NCBI GenBank assembly: GCA_019843655.1
Contig: JACDQD010000002.1
Span: 13,601,154-13,665,153 of the forward strand
Length of the DNA: 64,000 nucleotides
Origin: Lethocerus indicus
Taxonomy: Eukaryota; Arthropoda; Insecta; Hemiptera; Belostomatidae
Direction: 5' to 3'
In this document: positions 39,701 through 49,800 of the stretch, one piece after another
Position numbering within the stretch: position 1 is the stretch's first letter
How the letters are laid out: every line of letters begins with the position of its first letter
Made by a program: the position numbers and the translations under genes
The notes under the pieces: model-generated
Database searches by the model: none
Seen by the model: the letters and a program-made list of their open reading frames with translations, nothing else
What the model was told of the DNA's origin: nothing

Positions 39701-40538
39701 ACTTGGAGCCCACTTTCCTCGCCCAATTGAGCAACTCCCGGCCAACACCGGACGGGAATCCGTTGTTGTTAATCCGTTACACTAATTTGGCACTTTCTCC
39801 ACTCTCAACTAAACCGGTACTTCGGCCGCGGCAAACAACTTCAATAATATGAGAAATACTGAATCTTGAATTATATAATTTGACAGTTTAAATACGCCCT
39901 TCTATTTACGTGCTCATATTGAGTGTTCGCATTTTCTAACTCCACCGAACAGCTACAGAAAACCCAGAACAAATGCCAATGGAGTCAATTAAGGCTAATT
40001 TTATAATTCACGAACTCGGAGGTCCACGTAGCTCTCGGGCCGTAAACGTGAGGAGGATAGGGCAGGTATCTCTGGGTTGTTTAGCATTGTTTATAAGACA
40101 CCCGATATGGATAATATCGTGGTACTAAGGAAGACGAGCTTCGCTTACCCGTCTACAAATTGGTCACACGTGTGGTCCGGCTCCTATAAATTGTCGCTAC
40201 TTAAAAACGGCCCCGCAGTCGAGGGGGCCGCTCCGGGCATCATTTTATTATTCCGATGTGACACTAACGTCCAATAGATTAGCGCCCGCACCGTTTCATT
40301 TTGTGTTATCCTTATCTGTTTTTTTATGCCCGCTGTTGTGGGTCACCTCGAAGGGATCGTGATTTCTCGGAGATAAAGTGAATCAATTTACATTTTGAAT
40401 GGGACCGTCCACCTGTTTTGGTATGCTTCGGTCGACCACTGGTCATTGGACTTATACGCTAATTCTGTTACAATTCTATCCTAAATTACAGATACATATA
40501 TTATTCGTATGTCAAATTAGTGAAACCATGGATACATC

Positions 40539-40544
40539 ATATAT

Positions 40545-40595
<51 letters not shown>

Positions 40596-40596
40596 T
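40539..40596. repeat. (AT)n microsatellite
   Basis: About 20 AT units at 40549-40589 with imperfect ACAT/ATAC edges. It begins about 85 bp beyond the poly(A) signal of paralogue 1 and may mark the end of the duplicated unit. Confidence 0.95.
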
Positions 40597-40679
40597 TGGC
40601 TTATTGCTATACCTGTATCGGTTATTGCAGAAGTGAGATGAAAAGAAAGCAGAAAACATTTTTAGTAGCCCTTGAATAC

Positions 40680-40685
40680 TTTATT
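40680..40685 (-). terminator. Polyadenylation signal of paralogue 1
   Basis: AATAAA on the minus strand, about 67 nt past the TAA stop at 40752. The matching signal in paralogue 2 sits in the related context CAATAAAGTG. Confidence 0.65.
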
Positions 40686-40751
40686 TGTTGTGTAACAGAC
40701 GGTGATAACAATTTGCAATATTATGTCGGCGAAGTTTTATTGATTGGAAAA

Positions 40752-41695
40752 TTAAGCATCAGCTGGGGGGGCTGGAAAAGGACCTTGGAAACCACCCTGG
40801 TAGTATGGCGGGGGATAGTAGGGCGGAGGGTAGTAGCCCCCTGGATAACCCATGCCCATAGGAGGGCCTTGGCTGTCGCCGGATGAAGAAGAACCTTCGA
40901 AGAGACTGTCGATGCCCTTCCTGGCCGCGTACTCAGCCAGCCCTTTACCAAGGCCTACCATTTCCTTACCGACGTACTTCCCGGCGCTAGCAGCACGGTC
41001 CCGGATCCCATTGCCTGTCTTAGGCTTCTTCTTATCCCTCCTCCTGCTTGCTCTTTCCGACTCGTCGTCTTCTATCTCTTCTCCTGCGTATTTGAAACGA
41101 GTAAGTATTTCCTCAGTCGTACAGGATTTTATTTAACATTCATGTTTAGATTAAAGTTTATAATATACGGACGAATAGCACTTTTCATACATGAAAGCCA
41201 AATTATAACATTTGCATTTTCTTTAATATGCATCCGCGAGTTACATGCATCATACGTGTAACCTACTGACCAATAAAAGAACGAGTTAAATATAACATGG
41301 TATTCAATTCGTTAACGTCCCAAACAAAGCAATTTTGGAATAGAGTATATATTAAAGTTATGAATTATTTTCAGTTATAGAATCGATTTGTTCCACTATT
41401 TTCAATCAACAGTAAGTAGAATTCTATAGCGTGCACTGCGCTATTTTTATTTCCAGATAGGAATAATATATTTAAGTTTGATTTAATTCATCTTATTTAA
41501 GATGTGACTTCTAGTTAGACGTTAGAAAGTCTTCTGTATAGTTATTTAAGATCCATCCGTCCATCAAATGGTCTCACCTTCAACGCCTTCTTCTCCGCTT
41601 TCCTCTTCATCCGGAGTCGGGGCCGATTCGGCAGTGTAAAGTACACATACCATGACCATGCCGAAGACCAATATCCAGGTTTTCATTCCCACCAT
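40752..41695 (-). CDS. Secreted Pro/Tyr-rich protein, paralogue 1 (149 aa, two coding exons)
   Basis: I assembled this from two coding exons on the minus strand. Exon 2 codes from 41695 to 41578 and exon 3 from 41083 to 40752, joined in phase 1 across a GTGAGA...CGCAG intron. The first 39 residues hold a signal peptide (MVGMKTWILVFGMVMVCVLY, cleavage probably near residues 22-25) and a Glu-rich start. Exon 3 continues with EEIEDDESE, then a basic patch (RASRRRDKKKPK) that could be a dibasic or furin-type processing site. Next comes a Gly-rich amphipathic segment (GKYVGKEMVGLGKGLAEY), then FEGSSSSG, and a Pro/Tyr tail with two PPPYY units. I recognise no family. The layout suits an extracellular structural or adhesive protein, or a precursor that is cut to release the amphipathic peptide; both ideas are inference. 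The tandem paralogue at 44518-45407 shares the exon structure and supports the gene model. Confidence 0.87.
41086..41185 (-). promoter_or_regulatory. Conserved block at the 3' end of intron 2, paralogue 1
   Basis: About 100 bp just upstream of the exon 3 acceptor differ at only about 6 positions from 44933-45032 in paralogue 2. That is as well conserved as the coding core of exon 3. The block contains the acceptor and a likely branch point (TACTTAC), but these explain only the last 30 or so bases. The rest of the intron shows no such match. The cause could be gene conversion or a functional element. Confidence 0.65.
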
Positions 41696-41980
41696 GTTGA
41701 CGGCTTGAAATTAGTTCGTTCGGTTATAAAATGAAAATATTCAACAATTCAACACTGATTACCTTCTTACTTTATATTGGAATAGGTACTGTCACACCAT
41801 GATTCCGGCTGGTTTGGTCAATTGCTAGACCAGTAGATCGCAACAATTCCACCACCAAACAATAATGGTCGTAGACAAGCAAATAGGTATTCCAAAATAA
41901 ACGAATTGAATTTTTAACAATCAGCAAGAAATTCAGGTATATACATAAATTCAGTGCGATAGTGCTGAATGTATACTTAC

Positions 41981-42017
41981 CAATTGAAGTGTCTGCCTAG
42001 TGTCTTCCAATCAGAAT
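41981..42017 (-). other. Noncoding first exon of paralogue 1
   Basis: This 37-nt exon runs from the predicted start site (A of TCATTC at 42017) to a strong donor, CAATTG followed by GTAAGTAT, at 41981. Intron 1 spans 41704-41980 and ends in TTTCAAG, and exon 2 then starts with CCGTCAAC just before the ATG. The equivalent exon of paralogue 2 is also 37 nt. It is predicted from sequence only. Confidence 0.7.
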
Positions 42018-42086
42018 GATCCTTAGGTGTCCTTACACCCGTATATATACCGGTTTCTACATCCAATTTCGCAGTTGTTTAAACAA
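42014..42086 (-). promoter_or_regulatory. Core and proximal promoter of paralogue 1
   Basis: Read on the minus strand. The initiator-like TCATTC places the start at 42017. TATATATA lies at 42042-42049, about -32 to -25. The E-box CAACTG is at 42072-42077 (-55 to -60). It overlaps TTGTTTAAACAA at 42075-42086, whose core TGTTTAAACA is two inverted forkhead-type half sites. Every element recurs at the same spacing in paralogue 2. A strong, tissue-restricted promoter is likely, but the factor assignments are inference. Confidence 0.72.
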
Positions 42087-42099
42087 AACGTTTTTTTGA

Positions 42100-44480
42100 A
42101 GCGACGTATTATTAAACTTTTAATTAATATCAACTGCTGAAAATTGTATATTCGATTGGTTGGACCAAGTCATTTACGTCCGATAATTATAGGTTACCCT
42201 CTTATAGGTTCTAATGCCTGTCGCTTTGATGTTTGTTGAATAGTTGAATGTTTGAGATTGGAAACAATCTCCAGTGTACACGACTTTCTGAAAACACGTT
42301 TGCAGTTTTGATTGAGAAATTCAATTATTGCATTTAAGTGCACAATATAATCTGTATTTTATTATTATATATGACAATTTTCGGAAATGATCTTGTAGGG
42401 TTCCAAGAATCAAAATTTTGTTGGAGGTACAAATATGTTTAACGTGATTACATATATAATTTAAAGCAATGTACATTAGTATTTTCCATCATCGAGTTAC
42501 ATAGAGGAGAACTGCAATACATGTGACCATACGTGTAGATGCTATATTAAATGAAAATCTGATATCAATTCATATATAAGATGTGAATTTAATCTTCGGT
42601 AATCGTTATATTATACCTGATTGTATTTTTAAAATTATTTTAAGCCTTTAGGTCCATCAGTTTGACAGAAATACAGGGTAAAAAATCATAGTTTCAATTG
42701 GAATAATTTTATTTAAGGAAACTAAATGAAAATAAGTGGGTCCCTAGCACCCATAGTGTCATGCACCGATGTAGGTGTTAACATCGGGAATATACAATAT
42801 GTTGTATAATTTTAAACATTCCTCAAAGGAGACTTATAACCATATTCTGTTTAATATATTATTTGATATTTTCTTTTTATATGTTATATGTAAATTTAGT
42901 ATTGCAACGTTCCTGTAGAATATTTTCCTTTTAATGTATAGTTAAAATCAGTTGGTAAATTACAATCAATTCAGTTCTGAAATTATTAACAATTATAGTA
43001 ATTAATGTATGTAAAAAATGAAATAAACATTCTTGTTTTAATTCTAAATAACCAAACTAGTTTCAGTTTCTTGGAAGGTCCATTGAACATGTCATGGACA
43101 TAATAGTTTTTTAAATTGGCATATTTCTGTGTCTCGGAACCGAGCTCGATTATTTAGTCGAACGTATCTTACCGGTCGGACATTATACCGATCGTGGGAA
43201 ATAACTAAACGAGAAAATATTATTAAAACTCTTTCACTGTTATGGAGGGCGCTTCGTCCTCTATTTTCCCTCTTGTCTCTAGTTTAATCGAATATGAGTT
43301 TACTTAGTCCGAGCAAAGGTTGCGGACGATGTCACAATCGATGATTTTATGGTATGGCTTTTAAAAAGAAAATAGATGTTTTGCGCCTGGATATTGCGCG
43401 GCTCTGAGTAAAGGAATTGGGAAATCATTTATATTTGCACTCCTGTAGCAATTAAGAGTATTAACAGTTAAACAGAACTTGTCATTGTAATGTTACATTT
43501 TCACGTTGTAACATTTTTCGATATCCATAACTGCGCAATGTTGGTTGTATTAGGGTAATAATTAATAGAACACAATGGTTAATCATTTCAGTAATATTTT
43601 TAAAATAAACGGTTGATAATCTAAATAATCCTTTGATTATTTATTCCCTGTCTAGGTTACATTATCTCCTGTGCAAGACCTACGACAACTGTAGGTCCAT
43701 TCTGAACTGATATAGCACATCAAATTTTGAGATATGACTGTATATCCTTTATATTGGTACGGACTATTTTTATTTAATTATTTTTTATACTTCTGTCCAT
43801 ATATTTCGTAGAGGTTTCACCTCTGAACCTAACCAAAAATGCCTTATTTATTTCCTTCTTCAATGATCAAATGTATCTCCCTTGGTTGGACTTTATGTTC
43901 TGGTCCCGTTTTTAAGATAAATTCGAGTACAACCATGGCTCAATTTATAGATTAGATGTAACTATCTACAGTGTGTCGTTTCTCGGCCTAGTTATAAATA
44001 ATGTGGGGAATGCATTTGAATAATTTTAAACCATCGTCAATGGATAATATCTGTGAATATTATCCTACACATTTTACTGTAATATTTTGAACTTTTGGAA
44101 ATTATACTGTTTTCTCCTTTTGGTTTATTATTTCATAAATAAGTTAATCAGAAATCTGTTAATTGTCAGTGGCGTCTAATAAAATAATTCTGTAAATGTT
44201 ATGTAATTACAGAATACTACCTTACGAATCGTGAACGATCACCAAATTATAATTGAAATGGTGATTATTAATTTTACAGGTAAGTAAATTGAAATTAAAT
44301 TATTTATAATAACTTTAGACACGGCAGACTCGTATTGGCTTAAGATATATTCGTTGAACGTGACACGGAGGATTTCTTGTTTATAGCAACACCAACAATG
44401 ATGATATTTCCTTTATGGGTAATAGTGTGGTAGGTCATAGGATGACAAACATAAGCAAACACCGAATTACGTTTTTTTAG
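42100..44480. other. Intergenic spacer between the two paralogues
   Basis: AT-rich. Its right part (in minus-strand terms, upstream of paralogue 1) to about 43,200 belongs to the duplicated unit. From 43,210 to 44,480 I see no gene, repeat or homology to the other copy. Confidence 0.6.
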
Positions 44481-44488
44481 ATTTGCAC

Positions 44489-44494
44489 TTTATT
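44489..44494 (-). terminator. Polyadenylation signal of paralogue 2
   Basis: AATAAA on the minus strand, 24 nt past the TAA at 44518 and 49 nt past the alternative-frame TAA at 44543. The unusually short 3' UTR fits a reading frame that has run past its ancestral stop. Confidence 0.65.
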
Positions 44495-44517
44495 GTTCTC
44501 ATGAAAATGATGTACAA

Positions 44518-45407
44518 TTATGAAAGGAATAGGTCCCTGATATTACTCAGCCGGGGCTGGAGGGCACCCTGCGGTGGATATGCTCCTTGGGGCGGGTAGG
44601 CTCCTTGGGGCGGGTAGGCTCCTTGGGGTGGGTAGGGTCCTTGAGGGTAGAAATTTGGCGGAGGGTAGAAATTGGGAGGAGGGTACCCGTATGGCGGATA
44701 ACCGTAGGCCATGGGAGGGCCTTGGCTGTTGCCGGATGAAGAAGAACCTTCGAAAAGCCTGTCGATGCCCTTCCTGCCCGCGTACTCAGCCAGCCCTGTA
44801 CCAAGGCCCACCATTTCCTTACCGACGTACTTCCCGGCGCCTGTAGCATACTCCTTGAACTTGCCTGATTTACTCTTCTTATCGTTCTTCTTGGCCGCTC
44901 TTTCCGACTCGTCGTCTTCTATTTCTTCCCCTGCGTATTTGAAACGAGTGAGTATTTCCTGAGTCGTACAGGATTTTATTTAACATTCATGTTTAGATTA
45001 AAGTTTATAATGTACGGACGAATATCGTTTTTACTACAGTAAGCTACAAGAATGAACACAACGGGGAAAGTTTTACCCAGGTCGTTTATTTTCGTGAAAT
45101 GAACTTCGAAGAAATACAACATTCTTTTGTGAAAGAATATTTTCAACACATTGAACCCCAACTTATAAAAATAAGACAATTCAACTTATTTAAGACGGTA
45201 TTTGAAGTTATACTGGTTAAATTTTTAGTTTATGTATGCACCGCTTTTTCATAGTTGGTACTTCACAGTTCACCAAATAGTCTGGCGAGTCTCACCTTCA
45301 ATGCCTTCGTTCTCTTCTTCTTCCGGCATCGGGGCCGATTCGGCAGTGTAAAGTACACACACCATAACCAGGCCGAAGACCAATATCCAGGTTTTCATTC
45401 CCACCAT
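44518..45407 (-). CDS. Secreted Pro/Gln/Gly-rich repeat protein, paralogue 2 (174 aa, two coding exons)
   Basis: Exon 2 codes from 45407 to 45296 and exon 3 from 44930 to 44518, again joined in phase 1 (GTGAGA donor, CGCAG acceptor). The signal peptide differs from paralogue 1 by a single Met-to-Leu change (FGLVMVCVLY). It is followed by APMPEEEENEGIEG, the acidic EEIEDDESE stretch, a Lys-rich linker (AAKKNDKKSKSGKFK) and the same Gly-rich segment, KYVGKEMVGLGTGLAEYAGR. The tail is longer: two PPPNFY units followed by four YPPQGA units. The last residues, LQPRLSNIRDLFLS, have no match in paralogue 1. In the other frame the DNA reads PAPAE then a stop at 44543-44545, which resembles the PAPPADA end of paralogue 1, so the tail is probably frame-shifted. 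Function is unknown; a secreted structural or peptide-precursor role is inferred. Confidence 0.87.
44563..44691 (-). repeat. In-frame 18-bp coding minisatellite in paralogue 2
   Basis: On the plus strand the unit GGCTCCTTGGGGCGGGTA recurs with few changes and encodes YPPQGA four times on the minus strand. Next to it is a second 18-bp pair encoding PPPNFY twice. Both units are six codons, so slippage keeps the frame. Paralogue 1 has instead a shorter tail with two PPPYY units. Confidence 0.85.
44933..45032 (-). promoter_or_regulatory. Conserved block at the 3' end of intron 2, paralogue 2
   Basis: Counterpart of 41086-41185, about 94% identical by eye. The likely branch point here reads TACTCAC. 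Beyond about 45032 the two introns cannot be aligned by eye. Confidence 0.65.
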
Positions 45408-45748
45408 TTTGACGGCTAGAAATTAGTTTATTCGGTTATAAAAAAACAATCCATCATGGGGACCGATTCTTTCTTTATACAGGTATTGAAAAGTTATTTT
45501 TACACCATGACAACAATCATGGTAATCTAAAGCCAGACCATGCTGGTCGCAATCCACCAGATAGGTATTCTAAAATAATTTTGATATTCTATTTAGCTTG
45601 CCGTTTTTCTGTCTCATATAGAATATTTAATATATGTATTAACAGTAGTAGAGCAAATAACGAAGTTATGCTTTTGAATGTGCTACAAACTGCAAGAAAT
45701 TCAGATACATTCATGAATTCTGTATGATAACGTTCAATACATACTTAC

Positions 45749-45785
45749 CAATTGATGTGAGCGGTTGGTATCTGCAAATCACAAT
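45749..45785 (-). other. Noncoding first exon of paralogue 2
   Basis: This 37-nt exon starts at the A of TCATTG (45785) and ends at the CAATTG/GTAAGTAT donor. Intron 1 spans 45416-45748 and ends in TTTCTAG, with exon 2 starting CCGTCAAA before the ATG. Its length and donor are identical to those of paralogue 1. Confidence 0.7.
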
Positions 45786-45854
45786 GATTCTTAGGCTTCC
45801 CCCAGTCGTTATATATACCCGTTCCAACGTTTAATTTCGCAGTTGTTTAAACAA
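45782..45854 (-). promoter_or_regulatory. Core and proximal promoter of paralogue 2
   Basis: The initiator-like TCATTG sets the start at 45785. TATATATA is at 45810-45817, the E-box CAACTG at 45840-45845, and TTGTTTAAACAA at 45843-45854. All distances from the start equal those of paralogue 1 (-32, -55 and -69), although the sequence between the elements differs. This suggests the spacing has been kept by selection or that the duplication is recent. Confidence 0.72.
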
Positions 45855-46859
45855 GACAGATTTTTGGAAGGGACATATTATTACACTTTTAATTAATATC
45901 ACCTGCTGACAATTTTATATTGGATTGTTTTATCTAATAATTTAAGGCCGCTATGTATAGGTTGCCCTCAATTGTTGGCGCAACTAGTGAGATGTTTCAA
46001 ATTGGACACACTCTTCATTGTAGTGTACACGACTTTCTGCAAACATGTTTCTAATATCGAATCAAGAAATCCACAGATTGCGTTTAAGTGTGCAAGTTAA
46101 TCTGTCTTTTAAAGGTTTATATATTCATTTTCATAAATAGCTTTTGTGTATTCCTGTCAACTTCCGGTCAGGATTAGGAGTCGATTCGGCGGTCTGAATT
46201 ATGAACTGTCGCGCCATTTTCATAATTTGAAATTATTATACGGTAGTGAAGCATTTTAATTTAGTATAATTTTATTTAAGGAAACTAAGCGAATTATCCT
46301 TAGCACCTGTAATGTGACGCACCATTGTAGAGTCTAAAATGAGGAATGTATAATATGTTATGTTAGGTAAACGTATCATCAGGGATATAATATTTTTAAG
46401 TCGTAGTTTAGATTTAGCACAATTCACCTAACTCTCCACCGGGTGTATTCTGGTAATTAATGTGAATCTTCGAACGCTGACTCCGGTGCCTTGAGGCGGA
46501 TATTTATTGCGCTGGGTTCGGTCAGAGTGCTTGGACTAAGTAAGTATATTTCACTTTCTGCGTTCTTAGATTAGCGGGCATCAGGGAGGGAGAAATCGGA
46601 GGCGGACACGTCTCTGAGCGGGGATTGCGCCGTACGGCTCTTATCACCCATTTATTGGGGCGAGAAATTTCTGAATTACTACGTGACCCGCACTTCCATT
46701 TGGCCGTCCACAGCTCTATCGACCACGTGATCGACGTGAGACAGGTGCAACTGCACGTAGAATTGCGTCACTGTCTTACGCGCCCGAGCTCCCTTAATTA
46801 GTCGAACGTATCTCCAACATTTTGACCTTATACAGTTCATAGAAAATAACCCGACGTGA

Positions 46860-49800
46860 AAATGTTAATAATAAAACCCCTCCGGTGATAAAATCGAATG
46901 AAAGTATTCGCCGACTGACGCAATTTCACCCACTTCTGCTAATGAAGTAAAATGCTTCGGAGTTCATATGAAAATATATTGGTTTAAATTTACAGCCTCG
47001 AGCCACATTCTGAAACTACATTTTCACAGAATTTTCATTTCATATGCAGCTATTCGGAAATTTCTGAAATATAAACTAATCTGCCGATTCAGGTGAGATC
47101 CGTGATAAAATATATTCATATAGAAAATTTAATAGTATATTCTGCTAGTGTTTCAAATACTGATAGTAGTAGAGGAAATGTGTTATTTTTTCATGTGAAC
47201 ATTTATACTTCTAAGATTAACCCGGCGTACTTTCTAATGAACTGCCTGTACTGAGTTTTATAAAAAGAAGTAATGAGTTAAAAAAACGGAACAATTTTCT
47301 GTAGTTATAAAAAATAATAAGAGGTGTTCTCAATATAGGTTTATAGACATAATCGTAGACATATAAATTGGGTAACAAATGTTGCTAGCATCGGTAACTA
47401 GAGTCCGAAGGTGGTTCTTAACAGAGTGAGAATATTACAAAATGTCCCAGTTTCAAAACTATCGCCAATTCATCATCCAATTTTAATACCAGTTTCAGTG
47501 GGGAGTAGCGCATTCTAATTGCGGGGCCTAGTGTAATGAAAAGCAATATCTCAGGCGTCGGTTGGAGAAAATGAGTAATGGGTATTCTTTCAAAAGGGCG
47601 TGTTCCCGAGGGGGCTCAATTTGCGCCAAATTAGGGTATTTCAATCGAGTGCGTGATCCATTAGGGTCTTAACACCTGGCACCGAGGTGCCGCTCTCCGC
47701 TACACACGACCGCAGTTTAACACATCGTGCCAAAGTTACTTCCTCGGCGAAATTAAGGCGGTAAAATTTTATTGTGCGCCGTGTAGCGGGGATGGGGGGT
47801 GAAACGTATTAACCACTATTAACAAATCCGTTGAGGGGCTAATGGGGTGAGAGCAGCCTGTAATCGCCTATCCACCTTCCCTCATCACTAGATACAACTC
47901 TGCTCTTCATTTGGGACCCCATTGAGGAACTCCTCATCCTCAGCATGTAATCACCGAGGCCCAAACGCTTCCTCCAGTTACTACACTTGATTATTGTTGT
48001 ACGAACAGTGTTGTAGCGGAGAATTGTTGTTAGCCGAAAAAAATATAGAGATATAATGTCGGACACTTGTCTGGAGCTTTGAAAAAACTGTAAATATACC
48101 GACACAACCCTTTCATATAGTCACTGGGACTATAAGGTTAAAAGTTGTAAAATGTGTATTCTTATTGCATCCATACTAGATGTCCTCTGTGCACGCTCAC
48201 TTATTGTCGTTATCTTAAGAATAAAACACTTGCAGAACCTCAAACAGATATCTGAAATGTTCAATGCACGGTAAATAAGAAACGCTGTATTCGTTGACGT
48301 TTACAGAAACTGTATATAATGAAACTACATTACTAATGAATTTTAATTCAAAATCATTACTCGATGAATCATGCGTGAATAGCATGATCTCTCTTAGGGA
48401 ACCTTATGTCGAGAACTGAGACCCGCCGTTAAATCGTGGGTTTGAGAGGGGAGGGAGCATCGCACGGTTAATTCCGATTTAAAGGTCGAGACCGCTTTTT
48501 CATAAAGTGGCCGGACGAGTAGTTTCCGAAAATAATTTTCGTTTAGGGCCGATTACTGTCGAAGAGTTAAAGCTCGGCGTCCACAATAAAAACCGATAAA
48601 CCATAAACTGGTTTCGTTTTTAGGATGGTTCCACCTGTCGGGAGAGTGGCGGGCCCAAGGCCGTTGCGGAGCGGGCTCTCCTTTTTGTGGGCTCCTCCGC
48701 CGCCGCGATTTTATCGCCTATTCTTAACCGGAATTTTATTTTTGTTTTTGTTAGGGCCCCAGGGGCCGGGGCCCGCCGGGTTTTGCATTTTAAAGACCCC
48801 ACGGACACCTTAACTCTTCCCACCGACCGGCAACCGATACGGGTTAAGACCTCTAAGCAGATAATTGTGAACCGGCTTCGACCGCATCCATAATTGAAAT
48901 CACTACGCGTCTCCCACTTCCTTTAAATATTGTAAATCTTTTGTATTGGTGGATTAACGAAAATAATGAAATCGCTCTAAGGTATACAGAGTTATACACA
49001 TACATATGTATATATAACATACAAAATAGATGAAAAATGAAGTTCTCATTTCACGTATATGGCGATGGTTTTGTATAAAGTACATGATAGTTGTTTGTTT
49101 AAACTTATATGATTTACAGAAAACGGTATTCATTAAAGATATTAGTATGACTAAAGTAGGACACTGATACATGTATTTCTAGATATCATAGTATTCCAGC
49201 TATGGAAAGGTCGAGTTATTTATATTGGTGTGAAAATTGCGCACTTTTTCTCACCTCGTTACAGTCGCCGGATATTACACAATTACGTTTATATTAAATA
49301 CGTTATCGGCGATTCGAAACATTCGAGAAACGCCAATCGAAATCCCATTTCGGCCCCGGGCCCAAAATCAAGTACCATTACTATCTCATTACCGAAATTG
49401 GAGCCAGAGATTTGCGGGTCGTTATCACCCTACCGGCTTTAACAGTTTCCAGTCTGGGTTTTTTCGACCACCGGGATTTAATAACGGGCGGTTCGCTACG
49501 AGCCAGTGTGTGTCGAAAGAAGATTGCTAATGTGTGTGCCGACGTGGTGGCTGTGGAACGTTATTACGTGTAATCGCTGCACTTGTTGCGGCACGTAGTC
49601 GGTATTACTCGCACGGATGCTCCTTATGTTAACAACTCTCGCTTACCCGTTCTCCATATTCCCCTTCTTAGATTCAACAAATTTCAGACACAGCCGATTT
49701 GTAATAAATATCCATTTTTCGAATAATCTAATAATCAACAATAATATAATTAGTTGTAATAAAAATCGCGATGTTAGAAAATATCGCACTGTCATCTTAT

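Larger units (their letters stand above)
24680..40540. other. Gene-poor region, no gene recognised
   Basis: GC- and CpG-rich patches (27,180-27,780; 30,300-30,720; 32,200-32,470; 33,430-34,660; 35,780-36,110; 37,400-37,900; 39,400-39,740) sit between AT-rich spacers. Open frames up to 127 codons have no domain, repeat or splice support. Candidate regulatory landscape. Confidence 0.5.
40680..43200 (-). repeat. Tandem gene-duplication unit, copy 1
   Basis: This unit pairs with 44489-46860; equivalent points are about 3.7-3.8 kb apart. Besides the gene, matching blocks lie upstream: GTGTACACGACTTTCTG at 42274-42290, TTTTATTTAAGGAAACTAA ending at 42725, and TTAGTCGAACGTATCT at 43154-43169. The sequence between the blocks has diverged. 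I fixed the edges by eye, so they are approximate. Confidence 0.75.
44489..46860 (-). repeat. Tandem gene-duplication unit, copy 2
   Basis: Partner of 40680-43200. The matching upstream blocks are at 46023-46039, about 46270-46288, and 46798-46813. Their order and distances from the start site are similar to copy 1 (about 240, 500 and 1010 bp here, against 257, 690 and 1137 bp). They may be shared enhancer elements or simply unmutated remnants of the duplication. Confidence 0.75.

Noticed and set aside
40852..41136. Plus-strand frame through exon 3 of paralogue 1, mirrored at 44711-44962, with GTAAGT or GTGAGT at its end
   Set aside because: The donor-like sequence is the reverse complement of the minus-strand branch point (TACTTAC/TACTCAC). 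The signal peptide, TATA box, phase-matched splicing and AATAAA all support the minus strand.
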